Shown here one piece after another: positions 18,267-26,467 of a DNA stretch of 64,000 nucleotides (the stretch's first letter is position 1; every line of letters begins with the position of its first letter). The stretch spans positions 1 to 64,000 of the forward strand of contig JANMDN010000059.1 in the NCBI GenBank assembly GCA_031376285.1, read 5' to 3'. Both the position numbers and the translations under genes were made by a program. This DNA comes from JANMDN01 sp031376285 (GTDB lineage Bacteria > Actinomycetota > Thermoleophilia > Miltoncostaeales > Miltoncostaeaceae). The notes under the pieces are model-generated. The model did no database searches. It saw only the letters and a list, made by a program, of their open reading frames with translations, and was not told where the DNA came from.

Positions 18267-19619
18267 CTACTTGACCGTCGCCGCGATTGCTTGGCAGTTG
18301 CTCAGGGCCTTGTCGATCTCGGTCTGACCCGCGATCACGCTCGAGAACTGCTCCGTGCACTTGTTGCCGACGTCCTGGAACTGCGGGATGCCGACGTACT
18401 GCACTCCTGGCAGGCCCGGGCGCTTGGTGGTGCCCGGGTTATTGATCGGAGCGGCCTTCATGGCGTTGAGGGTCGGTCCGGCAAACGCCGCAGCGGCCTT
18501 CTTGTACTGCGGGATGGCGTACGTCGAAGCACGCGTACCTGGCGGAATCGAAGCCCATCCGCCCTTGGTCTTCGTTCCGGCAGCCTTGATGTAGGCGGGT
18601 CCGGTGGCAAACGACACGTACTTCCAAGCGGATGCCGGGTCCTTCGCGGTCTTCGGGATCGCGAGTGCCCAACTCCACAGCCAACCGGATGCCTTGGTCT
18701 TGTTGACCGGGGCGAGGGCGTAACCGTTCTTGCCCTTGACCGCGCTGTCGTTTGCCTCGAGGAGGCCAGCCGCGACGGTAGCGTCGTACCACATGGCCAC
18801 CTTGCTGTCCTTGTACTGCGCGAGGCACTCGTTGAAGCTCGAGTTGGCGGCATCCTTCTCACCGGCACTCTTCACGAGGTCGACGTAGAACGACAGGGCT
18901 TCCTTGAACTCGGGCTGGTCGATCTGTGCCTTGTCGACCTTGCCGGCGGCCGTTGACGACCACCACGTCCCACCGAAGGTGTTCAGCACCGTGGTGAACG
19001 CGGCGCCGAGGTCACCCCAACCGGGCTTGCCGCGAAGGCAGATGCCGGCGGTGTCCGCGGTCTTGAGCTTCTTTGCGATGTCAGCGACCTGAGCCCAGGT
19101 CGGAGCCGCCGGCATCGTGAGGCCAGCAGCTTTGACGAGGTCCTTGCGGTACATGAGGAAGGACGACTCCGCGTAGAACGGCGAGGCGTACAGCTTGCCG
19201 CTGGCCGAGAGGCCGTTGCGAACCGCGGGGAGCAGGTCCTTGTAGTTGTAGGCCTTGTCGGGCTTCGCGTACGAGTTGAGGTTGGTCAGGAATCCGTTGG
19301 CCCCGAACTGCGGTGCCTCGTACATCCCGATCATGACGACATCGAACTGCTTCCCGCCGGCCGCCACGTCGCGGGTTGTGATCTCACGAAGCTTGCCCTC
19401 TTCGAGGACCGTGTACTTGACCTTGATGCCGGTCTGCTTGGTAAAAAGCGACGGCGTCAGCTTCGAGATGTCCTCCATCTGTGGATTTGCCACGATGGCG
19501 ACATTGAGCGTTTTGGTGGCGCCCATCGCGCTTGAGGCGGCGACGCCGAGCGTCGTCGCGACGGTGAGTACGAGAAGCGGCGCGATGTTGCGCCGATCCT
19601 TCACGTTCCGAATGCTCAC
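18267..19619 (-). CDS. extracellular sugar/polyol-binding protein of ABC importer (SmoE-like)
   Basis: This is a 450-residue exported binding protein of the family 1 type. I use the GTG at 19619 because an AGGGGGGA ribosome-binding site lies 8 bases upstream; the longer frame has none. The signal peptide runs to about residue 32 (VAASSAMGATKTLN). The body has the typical FTKQTGIKVKY, PTWAQVADIAKKL and ASPFYAESSFLMYRKD blocks of sorbitol/mannitol and maltose binding proteins. It is the first gene of a five-gene operon. The leader of more than 200 bases carries one LacI-type operator (19852-19865). Ligand inferred from neighbouring polyol dehydrogenases. Confidence 0.92.
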   Translation of the reverse strand: MSIRNVKDRRNIAPLLVLTVATTLGVAASSAMGATKTLNVAIVANPQMEDISKLTPSLFTKQTGIKVKYTVLEEGKLREITTRDVAAGGKQFDVVMIGMYEAPQFGANGFLTNLNSYAKPDKAYNYKDLLPAVRNGLSASGKLYASPFYAESSFLMYRKDLVKAAGLTMPAAPTWAQVADIAKKLKTADTAGICLRGKPGWGDLGAAFTTVLNTFGGTWWSSTAAGKVDKAQIDQPEFKEALSFYVDLVKSAGEKDAANSSFNECLAQYKDSKVAMWYDATVAAGLLEANDSAVKGKNGYALAPVNKTKASGWLWSWALAIPKTAKDPASAWKYVSFATGPAYIKAAGTKTKGGWASIPPGTRASTYAIPQYKKAAAAFAGPTLNAMKAAPINNPGTTKRPGLPGVQYVGIPQFQDVGNKCTEQFSSVIAGQTEIDKALSNCQAIAATVK

Positions 19620-19851
19620 TGGTGTGTTCCCCCCTGGATCGTTTGCGGTCGCTCGTCGTGCTTGAGCATGGTGTTCTCGACGGTGGTGATGGCTCCGGGT
19701 GGTGGCTGGCACGCCGTCGGCCGCGATTGCGGGGCAGGCGCAGCACCTGTCCCAAAGAGCAGCTCGGCATCCACGCCGCGTCGGCGTGTGGGTGACGGTT
19801 AGCGCGTCCGACAATCCCCCCGAATTGTGTGACCCAGCGTCCCGACAGTGT

Positions 19852-19865
19852 TGACAACGTTGTCG
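19852..19865. promoter_or_regulatory. LacI operator copy 3
   Basis: TGACAACGTTGTCG, one mismatch from the palindrome TGAYAACGTTGTCA, lies in the 695-bp region between the two divergent transporter operons, closer to the SmoE-like gene. No gene is visible in 19620-20314 apart from chance ORFs. Confidence 0.8.
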
Positions 19866-20166
19866 ACCGTGGGTGCCTCATTGCCTTTGTGACAAATGAG
19901 ACGAGAGTGACCATAGGGGAGTCCCTGCGCAGTTGTCAAGATGTTCGACGGTCGCCGACGAATCGGGAACCGAGGAACGCCGCACGGGCTGTGGGGCGAT
20001 CGGGTCGCCTGAAGCGCGCGCTTTCAAGGGCGCTGGGACGTCGGTCAACCCGCCGCCTCAAGCCCCGGGTCCCGTCGAGACCTACGCGCGCCATTGGCCG
20101 CAGCAGGCGGGCGGGCGCCGCGCTTGCGTCGGTCAGGTATCCGGTCCCAGGTTCTCTTGCAGCGAT

Positions 20167-20179
20167 TGACAACGTTTCC
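20167..20179. promoter_or_regulatory. LacI operator copy 4 (half-site)
   Basis: TGACAACGTTTCC keeps the left half and centre of the operator but loses the right half. It is 65 bases from the next full copy and may be a second binding site for looping or cooperative binding. Confidence 0.5.
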
Positions 20180-20243
20180 CCCCACCGAGGGACGCGAACG
20201 AGAAAAACCTCATCGCGAGCCCTTGCGGTTCGTTTCGCAACGT

Positions 20244-20257
20244 TGATAACGTTGTCA
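20244..20257. promoter_or_regulatory. LacI operator copy 5
   Basis: TGATAACGTTGTCA, identical to copy 2, lies 58 bases upstream of the FrcB-like gene start. This is a position where a bound repressor would block that promoter. Confidence 0.8.
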
Positions 20258-20314
20258 GGCTCCACGGCTTGGCCACCTGGCCATACCCGACGATCCACAT
20301 TCTTTGGGGGATCC

Positions 20315-21349
20315 ATGTCTCAGCAGGACTCGCGGCGCATCAGCCGCAAAGCAGCTGGCCTGATCGCGCTTAGCGCAGCTGGCGCGGTCGCGTTCGGCGC
20401 GGTGGGGAACGCCAGCGCCGCCGACATCAAGATCGGTCTCATCACGAAGAACACAACGAACCCGTTCTTCGTAAAGATGACCCAGGGCGCGAAGAAGGAA
20501 GCCGCCAAGGCAGGCGCAACGCTGATCACGACCGCGGGCAAGAAGGACGGCGACAACGCCACCCAAGCTGCCGCGATCGAGAGCCTGGTCGCCAGGGGCG
20601 TCAAGGGCATCCTGATCACGCCCTCGAACACCAAGGCGATCGTGCCCTTCATCAAGAAGGCGCGCGCAAAGGGCGTTGTCGTGATCGCGCTTGACACGCC
20701 GACCGAGCCGCAGTCGGCTACGGACGCGCTCTTCGCGACCAACAACTACAAGGCCGGTCTTCTCATCGGTCAGTACGCCAAGGTCGTCAACGGCTCCAAG
20801 AAGGCCCAGATCGCCACGCTTGACCTGTTCGTTCCGCGCGTGACCGTCGATGTCGCCCGTCACAACGGCTTCCTCGCCGGCTTCGGCAACACTGGGATCA
20901 CGGCCGCCACGAAGAGCTTCGGAGCCGACCCGCTCGTCGTCTGCAGTGGCGACACCGACGGCGCCTCGCCCAAGGGCCAGACCTCGATGGAGAACTGCCT
21001 CCAGAAGAACCCTGGCATCAACCTGGTCTACACCATCAACGAGCCCGCAGCCGCTGGCGCCTACACGGCACTGAAGGCCGCCGGCAAGGAAAAGGCTGTC
21101 TCCGTCCTCTCAGTCGACGGCGGTTGCGAGGGCGTGCGCAACGTTCAGAAGGGCATCATCACCGCCACCTCACAGCAGTACCCGCTGAAGATGGCGAGCC
21201 TCGGCGTTGCAGCCGTCGTGAAGTTCGCAAAGACGGGCGTCAAGCCCAAGGGCTACATCGACACGGGTGTGACCCTCATCACCGACAAGCCGGTCGCTGG
21301 TGTTCCCTCCAAGAACACCAAGTTCGGGCTTGCCAACTGCTGGGGTTAG
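20315..21349 (+). CDS. FrcB/RbsB-like sugar-binding protein of ABC importer
   Basis: This is a 344-residue exported binding protein of the ribose/fructose class (peripla_BP_4). The ATG at 20315 follows GGGGGA at 5 bases. The signal peptide is residues about 1-35 (LIALSAAGAVAFGAVGNASA). The mature part begins IKIGLITKNTTNPFFVKM, the standard first strand of this fold, and later shows GVKGILITPSNT, VIALDTPT and VYTINEPAAAG. It is the first of three genes of an importer whose single-domain ATPase resembles Sinorhizobium FrcA, so fructose is a reasonable guess that fits the fructokinase and mannitol-type dehydrogenase nearby. Confidence 0.92.
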   Translation: MSQQDSRRISRKAAGLIALSAAGAVAFGAVGNASAADIKIGLITKNTTNPFFVKMTQGAKKEAAKAGATLITTAGKKDGDNATQAAAIESLVARGVKGILITPSNTKAIVPFIKKARAKGVVVIALDTPTEPQSATDALFATNNYKAGLLIGQYAKVVNGSKKAQIATLDLFVPRVTVDVARHNGFLAGFGNTGITAATKSFGADPLVVCSGDTDGASPKGQTSMENCLQKNPGINLVYTINEPAAAGAYTALKAAGKEKAVSVLSVDGGCEGVRNVQKGIITATSQQYPLKMASLGVAAVVKFAKTGVKPKGYIDTGVTLITDKPVAGVPSKNTKFGLANCWG

Positions 21350-21380
21350 GTCGATAGTCTCCCCCAGTTGAGCGGCTCGC

Positions 21381-21413
21381 AGCCAGTGAACCGGAGCTTC
21401 CGGTTCACTGGCT
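21381..21413 (+). terminator. 15-bp hairpin between binding protein and permease genes
   Basis: A perfect 15-bp stem (AGCCAGTGAACCGGA, 21381-21395, with its complement 21399-21413) has a three-base loop. It lies inside the operon, between frcB-like and frcC-like genes. It probably acts as a partial terminator or mRNA stabiliser that keeps the binding protein in excess over the membrane parts. Confidence 0.75.
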
Positions 21414-21454
21414 GGACGGGCCTACCATCACCTACCGACGAGAGTCCTTAGCCG

Positions 21455-22468
21455 ATGACCACCGACGGCACCGCCCCCATCGCCGCAGACACCTCGAGCT
21501 GGCGCTCCCGACTCGCCCACTTGGTGCGGATTCCCGCTTTCGGTCCGTTCGTTGCGCTGCTCCTGGTGTGTGCCTACTTCGCGATCCGTACCGACACCTT
21601 CGCCACCGGCGACAATTTCTCTCTGATCCTCCAGCAGACGATCGAGGTCGGTGTACTCGCAATCGGTCAAACGCTGATCATCCTGACGGCTGGGATCGAT
21701 CTCTCCTGCGGTGCCGTCATGGCCTTCGGCACCATCGTGATGACAAAGCTGGTCGTCGCGAACGGCTGGAACCCCTACCTCGCGATCGTGCTGGGCATCC
21801 TCGCGTGCGGGGCGTTCGGGCTCGCAAACGGCCTGCTCGTTACGACGCTGCGGCTCCCCGCGTTCATCGTGACCCTCGGCACGCTGGGTATCGCGACGGC
21901 GATGACAACGATCTACTCGGGCTCAGAAACATTCTCCGCCGAGTCTCGCCCGTTGCAATTCTTCGGCGAGACCTTCAGCGTGGGCGGAACCGAAATCACC
22001 TACGGGACGCTGGCCATGCTGGTGCTGTTCGCCTTGGCGTGGTTTGTGCTGACCCATATGAAGGTCGGTCGGCACATCTACGCGCTCGGCGACAACCCGG
22101 AGGCAGTTCGCCTCTCCGGCGTGCGCACCTCGCGACTCCTTGTCGGGGTGTACACGGTCGCGGGTCTCGCCTACGGACTTGCCGGCTACCTGCTCGTGAC
22201 GCGCTCGGGTGGTCTCGGCGACCCCGGCGCTGGCCAAACGGACAACCTCGATAGCATCACCGCGGTGGTCATCGGTGGGACGAGCCTCTTCGGTGGCCGG
22301 GGAAGCATCATCGGGACCCTCATCGGCGCGCTCATCGTCAGCGTGTTTCGTAACGGACTGATTCAGCAGGACGTCGATGCCGTGTACCAGGTGCTCATCA
22401 CCGGCATCCTGGTGATCCTCGCCGTGGCCGCAGACCAGATTCTGCGCGGAAAGACGCGACGGGCATGA
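21455..22468 (+). CDS. FrcC/RbsC-like ABC sugar transporter permease
   Basis: This is a 337-residue permease of the ribose/fructose transporter class with about eight to ten hydrophobic segments. It has the family blocks ILTAGIDLSCGAVMAF, TLGTLGIATAM, YALGDNPEAVRLSGV and VVIGGTSLFGGRGSIIGT. The ATG start at 21455 follows the intra-operon hairpin by 41 bases. Its stop overlaps the ATPase start by 4 bases (ATGA). Confidence 0.93.
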   Translation: MTTDGTAPIAADTSSWRSRLAHLVRIPAFGPFVALLLVCAYFAIRTDTFATGDNFSLILQQTIEVGVLAIGQTLIILTAGIDLSCGAVMAFGTIVMTKLVVANGWNPYLAIVLGILACGAFGLANGLLVTTLRLPAFIVTLGTLGIATAMTTIYSGSETFSAESRPLQFFGETFSVGGTEITYGTLAMLVLFALAWFVLTHMKVGRHIYALGDNPEAVRLSGVRTSRLLVGVYTVAGLAYGLAGYLLVTRSGGLGDPGAGQTDNLDSITAVVIGGTSLFGGRGSIIGTLIGALIVSVFRNGLIQQDVDAVYQVLITGILVILAVAADQILRGKTRRA

Positions 22469-23235
22469 GCGAGACCGCGCTCGTGATGGAAGCCCGTGGC
22501 CTCACAAAGCGCTACGGCCACGTCACGGCGATGGAAGGTTGCGACTTCGAGCTTCGCCCCGGCGAGATCATGGCCGTGATCGGCGACAACGGAGCGGGCA
22601 AGTCGACCCTCATCAAGGCGTTGTCGGGCGCGATCATCCCGGACGAGGGAACGCTCCTGCTCGACGGAAAGGAAGTCCGCTTCCACAGCCCCCTCGACGC
22701 CCGCCGTCACGGCATCGAGACCGTCTACCAGGATCTCGCGGTCGCCCCCGCACTGACTATCGCCGAGAATCTCTTCCTCGGACGCGAGATTCGCCGCGCC
22801 GGACCGGCCGGGAGCGTGTTCCGAATGCTCTCGAGGAAGCGGATGGTGGACGAGGCGCGCGCACACATGGATCAGCTCAAGATCGGCATCCGTTCGATGC
22901 GCCAGCCGGTCGAAACACTGTCCGGAGGCCAGCGCCAGGGCGTCGCGGTTGCCCGCGCCGCCGCGTTTGCGCAGCATGTCGTGATCATGGACGAACCGAC
23001 CGCGGCCCTCGGGGTCAAGGAGTCGAGGATGGTGCTCGACCTCATCTTGCGGATTCGCGACCGCGGCCTGCCGGTGATCCTCATCAGCCACAATATGCCG
23101 CACGTCTTCGAGGTCTCCGACCGCATCCACATTCAGCGGCTCGGCACTCGCGTAGCGCTGGTCGAGACGAAATCGATCACGATGCCTGACGCCGTGGGCA
23201 TCATGACCGGCGCGACGAGCTACACCGCCGCCTAA
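22465..23235 (+). CDS. FrcA-like single-domain ABC sugar transporter ATPase
   Basis: This is a 256-residue ATPase. Walker A is GDNGAGKS (40-47), the Q-loop is TVYQDLAV, the signature is LSGGQRQGV, and Walker B is VIMDEPTAAL with the H-loop in ISHNM. Ribose importers usually have a duplicated ATPase of about 500 residues. This single-domain form is like FrcA of the fructose importer, which supports fructose as the cargo. Last gene of the operon; the dispersed element copy B lies 30 bases after its stop. Confidence 0.93.
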   Translation: MSETALVMEARGLTKRYGHVTAMEGCDFELRPGEIMAVIGDNGAGKSTLIKALSGAIIPDEGTLLLDGKEVRFHSPLDARRHGIETVYQDLAVAPALTIAENLFLGREIRRAGPAGSVFRMLSRKRMVDEARAHMDQLKIGIRSMRQPVETLSGGQRQGVAVARAAAFAQHVVIMDEPTAALGVKESRMVLDLILRIRDRGLPVILISHNMPHVFEVSDRIHIQRLGTRVALVETKSITMPDAVGIMTGATSYTAA

Positions 23236-23265
23236 CCGCGCCTCCCGGAAAGCGCCTCTCTCAAA

Positions 23266-23306
23266 GGGGCCACCCCGGACCACCACCCACGTTTCAGGGT
23301 AGTCGC
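23266..23306 (-). repeat. dispersed 40-bp element, copy B
   Basis: On the minus strand it reads GCGACTACCCTGAAACGT, then GGGTGGTGGTCC and GGGGTGGCCCC. It lies between the convergent 3' ends of the FrcA-like gene and the aldo/keto reductase gene. Its core of 23 bases is identical to copies A, C and D. Confidence 0.85.
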
Positions 23307-23359
23307 CAAACCGTTACGGTGTGCGCGACGAATACGTCGGGTCTGTGTCAACTTCGGCC

Positions 23360-24493
23360 CTACATTGTCTTGACGAGATCCCGACTCGGCACGATGCCCC
23401 AGCGAGCGGCGACGCCGAGCAAGCCATCGTTCAACGGCCATCCATCGGGGCGTTCGTCGCCCTCATAGGTTGGCGACGCCCCCTTGAGCAACATGCAACC
23501 CGCGTTATCGCCGATCGCCTCGATCTCGCGCAACTCGTCCTCGTCGAGAAGAATCTCGCGAGGTACCGCGGCAAGCTCTGCACGCTTGGCCTCAACCGGC
23601 TTTGCGTCAGGGCCGGGCTCCTGGATGAGCGTTGGGACCACGCACTCCACAGCCGGCTGAGCGAGCGTCCACTGGCACGCCAGTTGCAATGGAGTAAGGC
23701 CATGAAGATCCGCAAACGGTCGGACCTTGGCAAGCTGCGCCCGGGCAACCTCGACCCAACCGGCCGGCCGGTAGCGCCGGTGGTCCAGCTCGTGGAGCGA
23801 ATCCTCGTCGGGGATGTCGTCGTGAAAGAGCCCGCCATAGTCGACGACCCGTGCGACGACCTTCACGCCGTGCGTGTCGCACGCAGGCAGGACAAGGCGC
23901 ACGGGCCACGGCTCGAAGGGGTTCAGGATCAGCATGGCCCAGTCGATGGCATCGCCGAAGCGCTCAAGGCAGTCGATCACATCGAGGGTGAACCCGTTGG
24001 CCGGACCGGGCGCGATCCCCACAGCATTCGTGAGCCCGTCCGAGCGCAGCGCCGCCAGGGCGTCCCAGACGACCGCGGACGTGTAGCCAATCCGGTCGGG
24101 GTTGTGCAGCATGAGCAGGTCGAAGTGGTCGACCCCGCAACGCTCGAGGCTCCGCTCGCACGCCATCCGAAGGTAGTCGGCGTAGGCGCCTTCGCTACGC
24201 AGGCGGGCATCGGTGAAGCGCGGGTAGCCGCGCGGCCCGTCGCGCTGCCCCTCGTAGAAATCGTGCCCGATCGCCCCGACGAGTGCGTAGTCATCGCGAG
24301 CGAGTCCCACGAGCGCCCGCCCAATGAGCGAATCCGCCGCGCCCTCGCCGTAGACGTCGGCGGTGATGACGGTGTGCACGTCCGCGCCCGGCCGAAGGAG
24401 CGCCGTCAGCCGATCCTCAGAGAGCGGCTCGCCGTAGTGCATGTGCGTTCCGCCGCTCCAAGCCCCGAGGGCGGTGTGTCCGATGTCTGCCAC
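23360..24493 (-). CDS. aldo/keto reductase
   Basis: This is a 377-residue NAD(P)H-dependent oxidoreductase of the AKR TIM-barrel superfamily. TADVYGEGAADSLIGRAL carries the conserved Asp and Tyr of the active site, and LLMLHNPD carries the His region. The lysine normally found near residue 78-84 in a T-K-V/L-G motif is not obvious: the matching stretch reads ALVGAIGHDF. The protein may therefore have altered chemistry, or the alignment by eye is off. It is longer than typical members (about 320), mostly through a C-terminal extension. The GTG start overlaps no other gene. Physiological substrate unknown. Confidence 0.8.
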   Translation of the reverse strand: MADIGHTALGAWSGGTHMHYGEPLSEDRLTALLRPGADVHTVITADVYGEGAADSLIGRALVGLARDDYALVGAIGHDFYEGQRDGPRGYPRFTDARLRSEGAYADYLRMACERSLERCGVDHFDLLMLHNPDRIGYTSAVVWDALAALRSDGLTNAVGIAPGPANGFTLDVIDCLERFGDAIDWAMLILNPFEPWPVRLVLPACDTHGVKVVARVVDYGGLFHDDIPDEDSLHELDHRRYRPAGWVEVARAQLAKVRPFADLHGLTPLQLACQWTLAQPAVECVVPTLIQEPGPDAKPVEAKRAELAAVPREILLDEDELREIEAIGDNAGCMLLKGASPTYEGDERPDGWPLNDGLLGVAARWGIVPSRDLVKTM

Positions 24494-24542
24494 CTGCCAA
24501 GTCTCTCATCGCGCTTGGCAGGCCGCTCGGACTGCGGCCGGG

Positions 24543-25892
24543 TCAGGCGTCCCGCGTTGCGGCGCCGAGCAACGCCGGGAGCCGGTCTCGGGACGCGAAA
24601 TCGACGGGAAACATTGGCGCGACGATGATCGAGTCGCCGAGGCGGGCACGGCGCTTGGCCTCCGCGCAGGCGTCGGCGAGCGATTCGACCCGCGCGCACC
24701 TGATCGTGACGCGCACGGCGGCCGGCCCGAACGCAACCACGGCGCGGCAGCTTGCAAGGACGGCAAGCGCCGCGTCGAGTTCGGCCTGTTCGTCCACGGA
24801 GTCCATCACCGGCGCGCCGCCGAGCGAACGCTCTCCCCCCACGATCATGATGACCTGCGACAGATCACGACCGGCAAGCACCGCCAGCGCCTTACGCGGA
24901 GTTGTCGCGGCGGAGTCATCGATCATCGAAACGCCGTTGACGACGCCCAGAAGCCGCCGCCGGTACGGCAGGTCGACCGGCGTGCGCAGCGCACGCGCGG
25001 CGAGGTTCGGGTCGGCCCCGGCCCAGATCGCAGCGCACAGCGCGGTCACGGCGACGGAGGCGAGCGGACCCTCATACGGCAGACCGTCCCGCGGCCCGAG
25101 GTTCGTCACACGATGGTCGCGACGCAGCACGACTTCGTCGTCCACCACGCCGACACCCTCCGTGACCGGCCGAGCGGCGCTTGCCATCACGACGGGTCCA
25201 CTTGCGAGATCCGCGAAATCAGCCGCGCCCTCGTCGTCGGCATTGATGACGACCGGCTGATCTTCGTTTCCCAGAACACGAGCTTTCGCCTGCCGATACG
25301 CCGCAACGCTCCCGTGGAGCTCCACATGATCGGGCCAGAACGACGTGATCACCGCGATCGCAGGGGTCTCGTGCATGAATGCAAGGTGGGTGCTCGTCAA
25401 CTCGACCGCGAGCCAATCGTCGGCTGCTCCAACTCCGAGGACGTCGGCCGACGGCCATGCGTTGCCCGCTCGGGCACCGCGAGACTCCACGACCCGAAGG
25501 CCGCCAGCGCGCATGGCCATCGAAGCCAAGCGTGTCGCGGTCGTCTTGCCGCCGCTTCCCGTCACTCCCAGTACGGGGCCACGCGAGTTCGCGAGGACGA
25601 GATCACCGATGCTCGTCAGCCGAGCGCCCGCCTGACGGTGTCGCACGACGCGCGGCGCCAGTTCAGATGTCCAACAATCGACGACGAACACATCGCGAGT
25701 GAGCTCGCTGGCGTCAAGGTCGCAGCCCGCCAGCACCTGAGCGCCGAGCGCCGCAAGGGCACGCACCGCCCGGGGCGCAGCTTCGATCGCGGCAATGGTG
25801 ACCTCGTTGCCGCTGGCCAGAAAAAACGTCGCGCAGGCCACGCTGTCGGGCCCGAAGCCCTCCACGAGAATGGAACGGCGTCTGTTGGTCAC
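24543..25892 (-). CDS. MurD-like Mur ligase family protein
   Basis: This is a 449-residue amide-bond ligase-like protein. The N-terminal Rossmann domain (ILVEGFGPDSVACATFF) is followed by the ATP-binding P-loop GVTGSGGKTTAT near residue 125, an ELTSTHLAF/ITSFWPDHVELHG central block, and a C-terminal domain with VSMIDDSAATTPRKAL and MIVGGERSLGG. Length and layout match MurD, which adds D-glutamate to UDP-MurNAc-L-Ala. I chose the GTG at 25892, because upstream sequence of the longer frame is not conserved-looking. It is outside any division and cell wall cluster here, so it could be a second MurD paralog or a ligase for another substrate. Confidence 0.8.
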   Translation of the reverse strand: MTNRRRSILVEGFGPDSVACATFFLASGNEVTIAAIEAAPRAVRALAALGAQVLAGCDLDASELTRDVFVVDCWTSELAPRVVRHRQAGARLTSIGDLVLANSRGPVLGVTGSGGKTTATRLASMAMRAGGLRVVESRGARAGNAWPSADVLGVGAADDWLAVELTSTHLAFMHETPAIAVITSFWPDHVELHGSVAAYRQAKARVLGNEDQPVVINADDEGAADFADLASGPVVMASAARPVTEGVGVVDDEVVLRRDHRVTNLGPRDGLPYEGPLASVAVTALCAAIWAGADPNLAARALRTPVDLPYRRRLLGVVNGVSMIDDSAATTPRKALAVLAGRDLSQVIMIVGGERSLGGAPVMDSVDEQAELDAALAVLASCRAVVAFGPAAVRVTIRCARVESLADACAEAKRRARLGDSIIVAPMFPVDFASRDRLPALLGAATRDA

Positions 25893-25961
25893 GATCGTTC
25901 GTTGCCCGCAACCTGGCCCGATCGAAAGGCCGCCGGCGAAGCGATTCCCAGCGCGGTGACG

Positions 25962-26033
25962 ATGCCAGTTCCTCTGGATCCGGCCGATCTTCGACGCGAG
26001 CTCGCAGATGCGAGAGACCGCTTCGAACGTTGA
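25962..26033 (+). CDS. very short ORF upstream of the PIN gene, possible antitoxin remnant
   Basis: A 23-residue ORF ends in PADLRRELADARDRFER, and its stop (TGA) overlaps the TTG start of the PIN-domain ORF by 3 bases. That overlap and the helical, charged C-terminus are what one expects of an antitoxin tail, but there is no recognisable DNA-binding part. It may be all that is left of one. Confidence 0.25.
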   Translation: MPVPLDPADLRRELADARDRFER

Positions 26034-26462
26034 TCCTCCTCGACACGACAATCCTCGTGTACGCCGTCGGCGACCCCCACCCACTTCAACAGCCGTGTCG
26101 CGGTCTGATCGGACTGATCAGCGAGGGGGACATCGAAGCCACGACGACCACAGAGGTCATTCAGGAATTCGCGCATGTTCGCTCTCGGCGCCGAACCAGA
26201 GGCGACGCGACGAAGCTGGCGAGGGACTATGCGGGCCTTCTTCAACCGCTGGCCCGTGTCGAGGAGGTTGACCTCCTCGACGGCCTTGGAATATTCGAAG
26301 CGGTGCCGCAGATCGACGCGTTCGACGCGATCTTGGCTGCTGTTAGCGGCGAAACGGCTTCGAAGCTCTCGTATCGGCGGACCGGGTTTTGGCTCGGTCG
26401 CTGGCCTGCGCTGGGAAGAACCGGAAGGCGCGTGGCAACGCCTCCGATCAAACGAGCCCTGA
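26030..26462 (+). pseudogene. PIN-domain toxin (VapC-like) gene with two frameshifts
   Basis: The N-terminal part reads MILLDTTILVYAVGD, with Asp5 as first metal ligand, then EVIQEFAHV and IDAFDAILAAV, all in one frame. The next piece, NGFEALVSADRV (about 26351-26388), is in a second frame. The last piece, FGSVAGLRWEEPEGAW, is in a third and ends at 26462. Each shift corresponds to one missing base. Read together they make a normal PIN domain of about 143 residues that stops 6 bases before the convergent protease gene, so this was once an intact gene. As written, the single ORF to 26530 has a nonsense C-terminus. Confidence 0.75.
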
Positions 26463-26467
26463 TACGC

